Positions 8,856 through 17,500 of a DNA stretch of 64,000 nt are shown one piece after another. The DNA is taken from positions 61,054-125,053 of IMG/VR virus record IMGVR_UViG_3300020156_000448, one strand, 5' to 3'. Under the pieces are notes generated by a model. The model had not been told where the DNA came from and made no database searches. It worked only from the letters and a program-made list of their open reading frames with translations. The stretch is from a virus. The stretch's first letter is position 1, and each line of letters opens with the position of its first letter. Made by a program: the position numbers and the translations under genes.

Positions 8856-9851
8856 CTATCTGTTTAAATAATCATGAACCTGTCTCTCGAAAGTAGAAAG
8901 CTCATATTGTTCTACCTCGTTCAGTGCTACTAAATTCAATTCTTTTCTCAAAGAATTAATAATATCAGCTAATTTGATATTTGTAGATTTAAAGCCAGCG
9001 GCTCCACGGTGTCCTCCACCGCCCATTCTAGTAGCGAATTTAGCTAAGTCCAGATCGTCGAGAGAAGTTTTTAGCGAAATATTACCACTTTTATGATAGT
9101 ATATAATAGCAGAGCAATAGTTGGATAAAACGGAAACTAAATGTTGACTATCTAACTTATAAGTTGGATCATAAGCCACACATATTTGACTATCATTATC
9201 CCAATAAACCTTCACGTTCTTAAATGCGTCCCATTCTTTTTTGGAACCCTGAACAGCAGTTTGCGTTACCAAATATTGAAGGCGTTCGTTCGTTATATCA
9301 ACTTGGGATATCGCTTGGGCTGATTCTAATCCCCAATATTGCAATCCAAGCGTATCTTTAATTATTCCTAATGCAAGTACATCATTTTTTAGTCTAAAGC
9401 TATTTACTAAAATAGAGCAGGTTGAGCCTGCTAATTCGAGATGCGTAGTGTGGTTAGGATTTCCCATTCTTATTACTGGGCTGGATGTGGTAACATCTGG
9501 GAAAGTTTCCCTAATCCTATGAATATGATGATCGATATTATATACGAAATGCCTATTTAAATCAATAGGGAAACCTGTCCTATTAGGAGAAGGCTCACAA
9601 TCTACTACATACAACAACTTTACTGATTGACAAAATGGATGTTTAGGCGTGGTGATAATTAAATCTTTATTTTCATCAACTAAAAAAGCAAGGTTCTTAG
9701 GGTGGTTAGGAAGAAAAATATATGCTTTCTTGCCTTGGGATATTAGATGTTTCGCAATTGCAATTGATGAACATAAGCAATCTGCATCAGGAGATAAATG
9801 ACCCATGATTAGCGCATCATCTTCCTTTAAATCGTACTTATAAAAACTCAT
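8856..9851 (-). CDS. DHH/DHHA1-family phosphoesterase (NrnA-like)
   Basis: A 331-residue protein with the DHH-family metal motifs in order: SPDADC near residue 20, VVDCE near 82, and NIDHH near 108. The C-terminal DHHA1 substrate-binding glycine motif is GGGGHRGAAGF. Family members cleave oligoribonucleotides (nanoRNA), pAp or cyclic dinucleotides. The DHH plus DHHA1 layout without extra domains is closest to NrnA-type nanoRNases. It could recycle short RNAs or degrade signalling nucleotides used in anti-phage defence; the sequence alone does not decide. It lies 12 bases upstream of clpP, in the same direction. Confidence 0.8.
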   Translation of the reverse strand: MSFYKYDLKEDDALIMGHLSPDADCLCSSIAIAKHLISQGKKAYIFLPNHPKNLAFLVDENKDLIITTPKHPFCQSVKLLYVVDCEPSPNRTGFPIDLNRHFVYNIDHHIHRIRETFPDVTTSSPVIRMGNPNHTTHLELAGSTCSILVNSFRLKNDVLALGIIKDTLGLQYWGLESAQAISQVDITNERLQYLVTQTAVQGSKKEWDAFKNVKVYWDNDSQICVAYDPTYKLDSQHLVSVLSNYCSAIIYYHKSGNISLKTSLDDLDLAKFATRMGGGGHRGAAGFKSTNIKLADIINSLRKELNLVALNEVEQYELSTFERQVHDYLNR

Positions 9852-9859
9852 TAAACTTC

Positions 9860-10222
9860 CTATTCTGGCAAGATCACCTGCATGCCGAATCGTAGCAACT
9901 TTTCATCAGAAATTCGATTACCTCCACAAACCCACTCGCCTTGGAGTCTGCCGCATTTATCACAATGGTTTCTCAATCCCATTTTCTGTCCACTGCTAGC
10001 CATCTTGCTCAAAAATTGAGATTGTTGAAATGTAAATTTTCTGGCTTCCAAATCTGCCGTAATTAAATTAGTGACCTTTTTAACAACTTCTCTAACATCA
10101 AAATCACCATCAAACTCATCCAGAGCGTCTGCTAAAGTGTATTCTTCGCCGTTGATATCGATGCTAATTTCAGCTAATTGATCTTCAATTATTTTACCAA
10201 TCTGCTGGGATAAGCGCTTCAT
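9860..10222 (-). CDS. hypothetical protein with C-terminal zinc-knuckle-like pair
   Basis: 120 residues. The first two thirds are acidic and helical (EYTLADALDEFDGDFDVREV). A short cysteine cluster follows near residue 87 (HCDKCGRLQGEWVCGG), three cysteines and a histidine that could hold a zinc ion. It is packed between the DHH phosphoesterase and another zinc-ribbon gene. No family recognised. Confidence 0.55.
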   Translation of the reverse strand: MKRLSQQIGKIIEDQLAEISIDINGEEYTLADALDEFDGDFDVREVVKKVTNLITADLEARKFTFQQSQFLSKMASSGQKMGLRNHCDKCGRLQGEWVCGGNRISDEKLLRFGMQVILPE

Positions 10223-10225
10223 GTA

Positions 10226-10603
10226 TTACAAGCCTCTAATATTAATTTTAAGCTTACCATCCTGGGCATCCCCAAGTAATCTGGTAAGATTAATAGGTTG
10301 CTTTCTGGCTTTTTCTTCTGCCTCTGCATCTCTAACAACTACTCTATTAGTCGTCTCAGGAGCAACTGGATTACCTTCCATAGCCTGCTTTTCAAGCTCT
10401 GCTGTAATAGCGTCTTTCTTTACAACCACTACCGTTCCTGAACGGTTGCACTGACAACAGAAAATCTCTCTTCTTGGTCTCAAATTAACTGGTGTGCCGC
10501 CGCTATCTGTTTTAATGATGGTGTGAATTTCGAATTCCACGCTACCATTCCCACAATGCTGGCAATAATATTCATCTTGGCTTCCGAGAATTGGAATAGA
10601 CAT
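10226..10603 (-). CDS. zinc-ribbon hypothetical protein
   Basis: 125 residues. The N-terminal 60 contain two CxxC pairs (CQHC at about 14-17 and CCQCN at about 50) separated by a strand-rich segment, a classic zinc-ribbon layout. The C-terminal half is a basic/acidic helix with KARKQPINLTRLLGD. GGAGC precedes the ATG. Zinc ribbons of this size in phages often bind nucleic acid or RNA polymerase; that is only a suggestion here. It lies between the sigma-factor gene and the 120-aa gene. Confidence 0.55.
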   Translation of the reverse strand: MSIPILGSQDEYYCQHCGNGSVEFEIHTIIKTDSGGTPVNLRPRREIFCCQCNRSGTVVVVKKDAITAELEKQAMEGNPVAPETTNRVVVRDAEAEEKARKQPINLTRLLGDAQDGKLKINIRGL

Positions 10604-10619
10604 TTGTTGCTCCTATATA

Positions 10620-11396
10620 TTATTTCTTTGTCTTGCTTTGTTTTACTACATCTTTTGTATACTCTTTTTTTAGTTGAGCAGCAGACTTTTTTGTTTTCTT
10701 TTTATCAATCTTAACTGGAGGAGGCGTTTCTATAATATTTCTACCGACAAGTTCCTCTTTGACCTTATCTACTTTTTTCTTGGCTCTTTGAATAGCATTA
10801 TCTACGCTTTTGTTTTCAATATTAAGAGTTTCGGAGATTTCGTCATAAGACATATTTTCCAAATATAATTCAAAGACTTCTTTTTCCATTTTGGTTAAAT
10901 GATTAAAGAAAACTGCTTTGATATACTCAGCATATTGTCTATCTTCGATCTTTTTAGCGACAGAAAAATCACTTCCAAATGACGCAATCTTCTCGTGCTT
11001 ATCACACTCATTGCCATCTTCATCGTAAAGCAAACTATCAATTGAAGAGGCATCATTTAGCATTCTATGCTTTTGACGACGACTTTCGTCCATCAAAGAA
11101 ATAACTCTACGTCTAAAGAATATAAAAGCGAAGTATCTAAAAGTGGTGTTTGGTCGATAGTCGAATTTCTCGATTGCCTTCATTAGCATGATGGAGCATT
11201 CACTTTTAATATCATCTTCATCATAGCCTCTAACCCACCATCTGTACTGGGTGTGGATTTTCTTAATATCAGGCTCAACTAAATTAAGAAGAAATTCGAA
11301 GGCATCGCTATCTCCAGCTTTCGCTAGTGTAACGTACCTTCGAATTTCTTCTTCTTTCGCCGTCATTTTCGGCGCTTCATTAAAATCTGGTTCCAT
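10620..11396 (-). CDS. RNA polymerase sigma factor, sigma-70 family
   Basis: 258 residues. Region 2 is clear: DEDDIKSECSIMLMKAIEKFD followed by TTFRYFAFIFFRRRVISLMDE, the core-binding and -10 recognition helices, with aromatic residues positioned for melting. Region 4 follows at about 165-215 (LTKMEKEVFELYLENMSYDEIS, then SVDNAIQRAKKKV), a helix-turn-helix for -35 contacts. The lysine-rich tail is unusual. No region 1.1 or full region 3 is seen, so it resembles SigH-like or ECF-sized factors. It probably directs host RNA polymerase to phage promoters. A perfect 17-bp inverted repeat (arms 11286-11302 and 11337-11353) lies in codons 15-37. Confidence 0.85.
   Translation of the reverse strand: MEPDFNEAPKMTAKEEEIRRYVTLAKAGDSDAFEFLLNLVEPDIKKIHTQYRWWVRGYDEDDIKSECSIMLMKAIEKFDYRPNTTFRYFAFIFFRRRVISLMDESRRQKHRMLNDASSIDSLLYDEDGNECDKHEKIASFGSDFSVAKKIEDRQYAEYIKAVFFNHLTKMEKEVFELYLENMSYDEISETLNIENKSVDNAIQRAKKKVDKVKEELVGRNIIETPPPVKIDKKKTKKSAAQLKKEYTKDVVKQSKTKK
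11286..11353. repeat. 17-bp perfect inverted repeat in the sigma-factor gene
   Basis: AAGAAGAAATTCGAAGG (11286-11302) and CCTTCGAATTTCTTCTT (11337-11353), separated by 34 bases. Confidence 0.9.
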
Positions 11397-11421
11397 ACTA
11401 TGGTATCATGTGAGTTTGCCT

Positions 11422-12522
11422 TTAGGTATGATACATAGTCATTGCCTTTTGCAGTGCAACATCTACAAATATTCTAGGGTTTTGGTTATATACCAAATCT
11501 TTTGTAGAGCTACTTAATGTATATATAGTTCCAGCTAATCGCTGACTATCAAAACATTGGCTCAAAGTCATTAGTTCATTTGCTTGCTCTTCGGATTGGT
11601 AATTTGGCAACACATTTACATCACCAGTTACTTTATAAGCATAAATACCATACAGGTTTTCAATTACTTCATCGAGTATATTGGCTGCATTTATTGACGC
11701 CTTTTCTAATCCGTTGGTTATTTTCAATACCTTGCCCATATCTCGCTCAAGCAAAGCATAGAGTATGTGAATGATAAATCTATAATCAAACGAGTTTGTG
11801 ATACTTGAAGCTACCTCTTTTACTATCCTTCCAGAGCCTGCTAAAATAGCCTTCTCTAGCAAGGATAGGGCATCCCTCATCCCTCCTTTAGCGTTTTTGC
11901 TTATCAGGCGTAGAGCGACTTCTTCATACTCTATTCCTTCAGTTTTACATACGCTTTTTAGTCGGTCAAGTATTTGTTCTGAGGTAAACTTGCTAAATTC
12001 AAAAGAAATACATCTACTAAGGATGGTTTCTGGTATTCGATCTGATCCAGTAGTGCATAAAACTATATAAGTGTGAGGAGGAGGTTCCTCTAAAAACTTC
12101 AGCAAGGCACCAAAAGCGTCGTTTGAGAGGTTTTGAAACTCGTCAATGATAAGAACCCTATTTCTAACACTAAAAGACGCATAATTGGCGCTCTGCTTTA
12201 GTTTCTTAATATCATCGATGCCTCTGTTTGAGGCAGCATCTATTTCTATGACACCATCACAAGTACCACGCTCTATAGATATGCAAGCATTACACTGCAA
12301 ACACGGACTGCTAGTGCTTGTTTTTACGGTCTCGCAATTAAGGCACTTGGCAATAATTCTTGCGGAACTAGTCTTACCTGTTCCTTTTGGACCTCTCAGC
12401 ATAGTGCAAAACGGTACTTGGTTATTATCGGCGGCGTACACCAAAGAACTCACATTTAAGTATTGCCCTATAATTTCTTTAAGAGTCCTTGGTCTGTACT
12501 TATTCGGTAGATTCAGTGCCAC
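11422..12522 (-). CDS. dnaX: DNA polymerase III gamma/tau-like clamp-loader ATPase
   Basis: AAA+ motor of the clamp loader. It starts with the DnaX hallmark LPNKYRPRTLKEIIGQ, then Walker A GPKGTGKTS, a four-cysteine zinc module (CLNC followed by CLQCNAC), DAASNRGID, Walker B LIIDEF (DEF where bacteria have DEVH) and the sensor/arginine-finger SRC. At about 366 residues it is gamma-length, lacking the tau tail that binds DnaB and polymerase. I prefer the GTG at 12522 because AAGGA lies upstream at normal spacing; a TTG at 12537 is possible. It overlaps the preceding gene by 23 bases. Functions with the delta-like HolA and DnaN. Confidence 0.9.
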   Translation of the reverse strand: MALNLPNKYRPRTLKEIIGQYLNVSSLVYAADNNQVPFCTMLRGPKGTGKTSSARIIAKCLNCETVKTSTSSPCLQCNACISIERGTCDGVIEIDAASNRGIDDIKKLKQSANYASFSVRNRVLIIDEFQNLSNDAFGALLKFLEEPPPHTYIVLCTTGSDRIPETILSRCISFEFSKFTSEQILDRLKSVCKTEGIEYEEVALRLISKNAKGGMRDALSLLEKAILAGSGRIVKEVASSITNSFDYRFIIHILYALLERDMGKVLKITNGLEKASINAANILDEVIENLYGIYAYKVTGDVNVLPNYQSEEQANELMTLSQCFDSQRLAGTIYTLSSSTKDLVYNQNPRIFVDVALQKAMTMYHT

Positions 12523-13135
12523 CTTTTTTCCTTTCAAGGAAGGCTTTATATTCTTGGATTAAGCTTGAAGCACCTTCGTAATCCTTTTCTTGCAGCTTTG
12601 CTCTAATTAATGAAGAGTACGGCTGTGTATCTCCGATAATTTTAGCGCAACTCTGAGGATTTAGAGCTTTGTGAGCCTTGGCTTTTCTGCCTCTTACGTG
12701 ATGATACTTAGCCTTTTCTTCAATAAACTGCCAGTAATCAAGATGTTCACGTAATTTAACGCAGTTCTGTGACCATGCTACTGTCATTTCAAGCATAAAT
12801 TCCATCTTGCATACAAAGAAATCAATCAATTCTTCACAGCTTTTAAAAGAGGGGAAATTATCTTGTTTATATGCGTTTATAAAGTCATCCAACTCTTGCT
12901 CTTCTATAAATATAGAAGGGTCTTCTTCATTTTCTGAATTATCATCTATTCCCTTATGCTCTTCGAACATCAAGGTGATTTTTGTCCATACCATCTCGTC
13001 TGCCAAAATATACAAACCTTCGTCAGTAAAGTTTGACAGACTGGTTAAAACGCGAGAAGGAATATTTTCTGTAGACAGATTGTTTATGTTGTCTATGAAC
13101 CATTTTCCAGCCAACGTATTATACACACTTTTCAT
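12500..13135 (-). CDS. hypothetical protein (211 aa)
   Basis: Mostly helical and acidic in the middle (DDNSENEEDPSIFIEEQEL), with a basic patch YHHVRGRKAKAHK near residue 150. No recognised motif. The end of the gene overlaps the dnaX start, indicating translational coupling and perhaps a role with the clamp loader, although that is inference from position only. The start MKSVYNTLAGKWF follows AGGCTC. Confidence 0.55.
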   Translation of the reverse strand: MKSVYNTLAGKWFIDNINNLSTENIPSRVLTSLSNFTDEGLYILADEMVWTKITLMFEEHKGIDDNSENEEDPSIFIEEQELDDFINAYKQDNFPSFKSCEELIDFFVCKMEFMLEMTVAWSQNCVKLREHLDYWQFIEEKAKYHHVRGRKAKAHKALNPQSCAKIIGDTQPYSSLIRAKLQEKDYEGASSLIQEYKAFLERKKGGTESTE

Positions 13136-13164
13136 AAGAGCCTCAAGAACTAGTTTTTATAGTG

Positions 13165-13872
13165 CTAAGCACTATCTTCTTTAAGAAAATTTCGTGCAAA
13201 TTCCTTTGCATCCTCTTGTAAATCAACAATTGTGGAGTTGTTATCCACACTATGATTAACACGAGAGTCTGAAATTAGCATGCCTGATTTTTCGCTTATA
13301 TGACCATCAGTATTGGCTATTTCCGCTTCTTTTCTATATATGTCTACCAAATAATCCAAAAAATTAGTCTCATTAGGATATCTAATATCAGGAACAAGAA
13401 CTACCAATTTATGCTGTGGATACTTTTGACTTAACGTATTTAATTCTTTAATGGCGTTCATTCTCAAGGAATTGACCCATATATCAAAGTCAAATCCCTC
13501 TCTCATGACTTCAGTACCAAAATACTGAAGAATGTCTCTTGCTGTCATTTTGCCTTGTTTGCCGTACTTATTATCGGCTTTCCAATCCCACAGTGTTGGG
13601 GATTCTTTTTGTGCTTGAGTACCATACATCTGTTCATCAGACAGACCAAATATGCACTTTGCAGCGGATTTTAATGGATCAGCTAGGGACATTTTAGTAG
13701 CATGAATACCATGTTCAAATCGATCTACATTATTGATCTCTTCAATAAAAGCATCAGCCCATGTATCTTTGCCACTGCGCTTGCCGCTCTTTCGAGCGGC
13801 AACCCCAATGTACGTAATTTCTTTATGCAACTTCACAACTTCTTTCTTGAGACGCAAACACAACTTTGTCAT
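13165..13872 (-). CDS. deoxynucleoside monophosphate kinase (T4 gp1-like)
   Basis: Phosphorylates dNMPs to dNDPs. Recognised by the P-loop-like KSGKRSGKDTWADAF, then TARDILQYFGTEVMR and the strand VLVPDIRYPNE, which together are typical of phage dNMP kinases of the T4 gene 1 type. Length (about 225-235) agrees. The true start is uncertain: the ATG at 13872 lies 50 bases inside clpC and lacks a good ribosome site, while GTG at 13836 or TTG at 13830 are alternatives nearer the family's usual N-terminus. A 9-bp stem with a GAAA tetraloop covers the codons before the P-loop. Partner of ThyX, NrdJ and dCMP deaminase. Confidence 0.78.
   Translation of the reverse strand: MTKLCLRLKKEVVKLHKEITYIGVAARKSGKRSGKDTWADAFIEEINNVDRFEHGIHATKMSLADPLKSAAKCIFGLSDEQMYGTQAQKESPTLWDWKADNKYGKQGKMTARDILQYFGTEVMREGFDFDIWVNSLRMNAIKELNTLSQKYPQHKLVVLVPDIRYPNETNFLDYLVDIYRKEAEIANTDGHISEKSGMLISDSRVNHSVDNNSTIVDLQEDAKEFARNFLKEDSA
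13781..13802. repeat. 9-bp hairpin with GAAA loop in the dNMP kinase gene
   Basis: TTGCCGCTC (13781-13789), tetraloop, GAGCGGCAA (13794-13802). On the gene strand the loop reads GAAA, a stable tetraloop. Confidence 0.85.
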
Positions 13873-16345
13873 CTTCTAAGTCTGCGATCACTAGTCTCTT
13901 CTCTAAACTCTCATCCAAGTCCAAAAGGAATTCGGATAGAGGGTCCAATACTACAGTTTGGAAAATTCTCTTTAAAGGTCTGAATCCATACTCTTCATCA
14001 TAACCTTCTTTAATCAACTTATCTTTAATTGATTGAGTTAATTCAAGATGAAGATTCTGTTCGCCAAGATTCTTGGAATTATACTTATTAATATGGATAT
14101 CCAATATTTCGTAGCAATCTTCTTTGCTTAGATGACGGAATACGTGAATTCCATCTAATCTGTTAAGAAATTCTGCTCTAAACTGCTTTTTAGCAGCTTC
14201 CATATAGCGCTCTTTTTCGCGTTCTGCATTTTCTTCAACGCCATTATTTTGAACAAGACCAACTACTTTATTCTTAACCTTTTTCGAACCTACATTTGAG
14301 GTCATGATAATAACAGCGTTCTTGAATGAGATAACATTCTTTTTACTGTCAGTGATCCGACCTTCTTCTAGAATTTGAAGGAAAGCCATCAGTACATCAG
14401 GATGAGCTTTTTCAATTTCATCTACAAGAATAACTGTATATGGACGACGACGAAGCGGTTCAAAGACACCAGCGTTATCATGACCAATATATCCTGGAGC
14501 AGCACCTGTAAGCCTTGCTGCATCATGACGTTCCTGGTATTCCGACATATCAAGGGTGAGAAGTGCGTTTTCGTCACCGAATACATAATCAGCAAGAGCC
14601 TTTGCAAGTTCAGTCTTTCCGACGCCTGTTGGACCTAGGAATAAGAAGCTTCCCATAGGCTTGTTAGGCTCTTTTAGACCTGTGCGACTTCTCTTCATTG
14701 CTCTCGAAAGGGCAGCAATTGCCTCTTTCTGAGAAACGACGCGCTTGGCTAATTCTGCGTCCATATTTTTATACTTAGCTTTATCTTCTTCGCTACGAAG
14801 CTTTGTAAGAGGAACGCTGGTCATTGTAGATACTACTTGTAAAACTTCATCTGTTTCTACCAGATATGACTTTTCTTTAACTTTGTTAAGCCACTCTTTA
14901 TTTTCTTTGCGCAGAATAATTTCCAAATCAGTTTTACGCTGATCAAGCTCTTCGCATTTTTCAAATGCTTCCTCTAGAACCAAAGCATTCCACTTGGTAT
15001 CAAGTTCAGCAATTTCTTCTTCAATCTTGATAATATTTTCTGGCTTATCAAGAATGCGAAGCTTAGCGCGTGCGCCTACTTCATCAATAATATCAATTGC
15101 TTTATCGGGGAAATTTCTATCTGGAATATACTTATCAGCAAGTCTAACAGCTTCAAGAAGCGCGGAGTCCTGATATGTAACTCCGTGGAAATCCTCATAC
15201 TTAGGTTTTAGACCTTTAAGAATTTCCAAAGTCTGATCACGATTAGTAGCATTCACAACGATTGGCTGAAATCTTCTATCTAGAGCACGATCTTTCTCGA
15301 TAAACTTACGATATTCCTCAGTTGTTGTCAAACCGATGAGGCGGAGGGTTCCACGAGCCAACGGCTGCTTAATCATGTTAGAAGCGTCTATAGAACCTTC
15401 AGCAGCGCCAGCGCCAGCCAGTGTATGCATTTCATCTACAACAGCGATGATATTAGGATCATCTTCTAACTCTTTAATAAGCTGCTTTAATCTCTCTTCA
15501 AACTGACCACGATATTTTGTACCAGCAACAAGAGAGCCTAAATCTACCGAACATAGACGCTTATCTCTTAATGACTCAGGGGCATCCTGCGAAACAATTT
15601 TGAGAGCCAAACCTTCAACAATGGCACTCTTTCCTGTTCCTGATTCACCAATCAAAACAGGGTTATTTTTGCTTTTGCGTGCAAGAATCTGTAGCAAACG
15701 TTGTAATTCTGCCTCTCTTCCAATCATTGGATCGAGCTTACCCTGTTTTGCTCTTTCGGTTAAATCAACACAGTATGCATCAATAGCACTTCCCTTAGGA
15801 GCCTTCTTATTAGAAGTGCGTGAATTCGCGGACGGTGTAGCAAGACCAGCTTCGCGGCTTGGAGTTTCAACTATTCTATCAGAAATAGTTCCCGCATTAT
15901 TAATTATATCAATGTACTGCTGACGAGCAATCTCAAACGTTAGTCCAAATTTGGCTAAAATATCAGAAGCTCTGGAATCGCCCCGCAGTACTGCTAGTAA
16001 GAAGTGCCCAGTGCAAGTAAGGTCATGTTGTAAATCTCGTGAAATTTTCTCAGAATCTTCAAGAACAAAGATAAGCTCTTTGGTAAAAGCAGGCTGTGAA
16101 ATAACAGCTTCCATTAATTCATTTTTGCTAATTTTGGCGAATGTTCCATAAAGCTCTTTGCGAAGAGCCTTAATTGAGGTATCGCATTCTTGAAGAAGTG
16201 TATAACCAACACCAGCTTTCAAGTCAATCATTGCGACAAGAAAATGCTCAATCGTAATGTTATCACTGCTATTATTCTTTGCAAGCTTACTTGCCAAGAT
16301 ATTGCAGTCCATAAACTTATTCGAAGGTTCTCTTGGTTCTCTCAT
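13823..16345 (-). CDS. clpC: ClpC-like AAA+ unfoldase
   Basis: 840 residues with the full Clp layout: N-terminal Clp repeat domain (about 12-150), AAA1 with GESGTGKSA at 233-241, a short middle domain (about 440-495), and AAA2 with GPTGVGKTE at 571-579 and VDEIEKAHPD. The short middle domain and total length match ClpC rather than ClpB, which has a much longer coiled coil. The sequence KNKVVGLVQNN near 691-701 sits where ClpC/ClpA have the [IVL]-G-[FL] loop that docks ClpP, so it should work with the phage ClpP (8250-8843). An McsA-like UVR-motif protein at 25982-26683 may serve as adaptor. Confidence 0.9.
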   Translation of the reverse strand: MREPREPSNKFMDCNILASKLAKNNSSDNITIEHFLVAMIDLKAGVGYTLLQECDTSIKALRKELYGTFAKISKNELMEAVISQPAFTKELIFVLEDSEKISRDLQHDLTCTGHFLLAVLRGDSRASDILAKFGLTFEIARQQYIDIINNAGTISDRIVETPSREAGLATPSANSRTSNKKAPKGSAIDAYCVDLTERAKQGKLDPMIGREAELQRLLQILARKSKNNPVLIGESGTGKSAIVEGLALKIVSQDAPESLRDKRLCSVDLGSLVAGTKYRGQFEERLKQLIKELEDDPNIIAVVDEMHTLAGAGAAEGSIDASNMIKQPLARGTLRLIGLTTTEEYRKFIEKDRALDRRFQPIVVNATNRDQTLEILKGLKPKYEDFHGVTYQDSALLEAVRLADKYIPDRNFPDKAIDIIDEVGARAKLRILDKPENIIKIEEEIAELDTKWNALVLEEAFEKCEELDQRKTDLEIILRKENKEWLNKVKEKSYLVETDEVLQVVSTMTSVPLTKLRSEEDKAKYKNMDAELAKRVVSQKEAIAALSRAMKRSRTGLKEPNKPMGSFLFLGPTGVGKTELAKALADYVFGDENALLTLDMSEYQERHDAARLTGAAPGYIGHDNAGVFEPLRRRPYTVILVDEIEKAHPDVLMAFLQILEEGRITDSKKNVISFKNAVIIMTSNVGSKKVKNKVVGLVQNNGVEENAEREKERYMEAAKKQFRAEFLNRLDGIHVFRHLSKEDCYEILDIHINKYNSKNLGEQNLHLELTQSIKDKLIKEGYDEEYGFRPLKRIFQTVVLDPLSEFLLDLDESLEKRLVIADLEDDKVVFASQERSCEVA

Positions 16346-16374
16346 ATATTATGTTTCCCAATTACATATTTGGT

Positions 16375-16641
16375 TTAACTGCGTGAGCAAACTTGCTCAA
16401 TGCGCTGTTCTGGTAAAACGGCTTGGGAACGATATACTTCTTTTCCATTCTTCTGTATTACAAATAGTGGAACATCGTCTTCGTTTTTTACACCGTATGA
16501 TTTGATTACATTTAAATGCTTGCTATTATTCACGTCATACAGTTCATAATTGTATTTATCTGCTATTAAAAATATTTGCATCTTACAACGATGGCAATGA
16601 CCGTTACTAATTATGATAATTTTAATATTTTCAGGGATCAT
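16375..16641 (-). CDS. glutaredoxin/thioredoxin-like protein
   Basis: 88 residues with a redox CxxC at C16-C19 (GHCHRCK) after the first strand KIIIISN, and a later DVPLFVI segment equivalent to the cis-proline TVP of glutaredoxins. It is the standard size for a one-domain glutaredoxin. Phage glutaredoxins usually reduce ribonucleotide reductase, and nrdJ lies 1.2 kb upstream in the same block, so it is a plausible electron donor. The CHRC active-site pair is not the common CPYC. Confidence 0.75.
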   Translation of the reverse strand: MIPENIKIIIISNGHCHRCKMQIFLIADKYNYELYDVNNSKHLNVIKSYGVKNEDDVPLFVIQKNGKEVYRSQAVLPEQRIEQVCSRS

Positions 16642-16643
16642 TA

Positions 16644-17444
16644 CTAACCTCTTAAATATTTTAATTTGCTATTAAAAGTTTCGATTACATCAATAAAATC
16701 TTTTGGTAAATATTCTTTTACTTTATCTGTTGTCTCGGAATCAATATCACCATAATATGCTTCTGCAATATTGCCTGCAATGCATGCCATAGTATCTGTA
16801 TCGCCATTTAAACACACAGCCTTACGAATAGCATCTTCTACAGATTCAGATTCTAAAAACGCAATAATCGATTCAGGTACACTTTCTTGACAAGAAACTC
16901 TAAATCCATAGTTACCCTTAATATCATCATAACTTCTCGATAGATCATATCCAATAACGTGCTCTATCACTTCTTTAATATGATCTTTAGGAACATGTTG
17001 CTTTGCTAAGAAGATTGCGCCAGCGGTAGCCTTTGCCCCCTTGATGCCCTCTGGGTGATTATGAGTAATGCTTGCGCTTGCTTCCGCTTCTATCATACAA
17101 AACTCCCAAGATTTAGCCGCATAACCAACAGCAGCCACCCTCATAGCAGAACCGTTACCATAACTATTATAAGGTTCTGAGCGTGATGCTTGAACCCATT
17201 TTACAAAGTTTCCACCGTAGCCTGCACTTGGATATTTATGAGCATATTCTTTTGCCTTTTCAGCCCACGAATATTTATTATTAATACTATCTGCTTGGGC
17301 TACCATTAAAACTGTATCGTCTGTGAAAGTACATCCTTCTGCAAACAATTCAAAATCATAAGGAATAGAGGCTGTCTTCTTCTGCCAAGCACTTCTTTCA
17401 AATCTGGAGCCTACGATATCTCCTAAAATCCCACCGTATAACAT
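16644..17444 (-). CDS. ADP-ribosylglycohydrolase (ARH/DraG family)
   Basis: Removes ADP-ribose from proteins or nucleic acids. The 266-residue protein shows the family's metal motifs: GGILGDIVGSRFE at the start, TDDT at 41-44, SYGNGSAMRV near 115, THNHPEG near 143, and NGDTDTMACIAG near 214. All expected acidic ligands are present. ARH enzymes are used to reverse host or defence ADP-ribosylation; ADP-ribosyl modification of host RNA polymerase is known in T4-type infections. Neighbours are a glutaredoxin-like protein and, beyond a small gene, NrdJ. The start has AAGGA at proper spacing. Confidence 0.85.
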   Translation of the reverse strand: MLYGGILGDIVGSRFERSAWQKKTASIPYDFELFAEGCTFTDDTVLMVAQADSINNKYSWAEKAKEYAHKYPSAGYGGNFVKWVQASRSEPYNSYGNGSAMRVAAVGYAAKSWEFCMIEAEASASITHNHPEGIKGAKATAGAIFLAKQHVPKDHIKEVIEHVIGYDLSRSYDDIKGNYGFRVSCQESVPESIIAFLESESVEDAIRKAVCLNGDTDTMACIAGNIAEAYYGDIDSETTDKVKEYLPKDFIDVIETFNSKLKYLRG

Positions 17445-17461
17445 ATATTTTCCTTTAAAAT

Positions 17462-17492
17462 AAAAAAATGGCGCATACTTATGTATACGCCA
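17462..17492 (-). terminator. intrinsic terminator after the 98-aa gene
   Basis: Read on the minus strand, a 10-bp stem (TGGCGTATAC with GTATGCGCCA, one G-U pair) and a four-base loop are followed by a run of seven T residues. It lies 9 bases beyond the stop of the gene at 17501, upstream of the ADP-ribosylglycohydrolase gene. Confidence 0.85.
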
Positions 17493-17500
17493 AACTTTAA

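Noticed and set aside
12160-12250. GATGCCTC...GAGGCAGCATC inverted repeat in dnaX
   Set aside because: It falls over the conserved DAASNRGID codons far from the gene start and is shorter and interrupted, so protein constraint can explain it.
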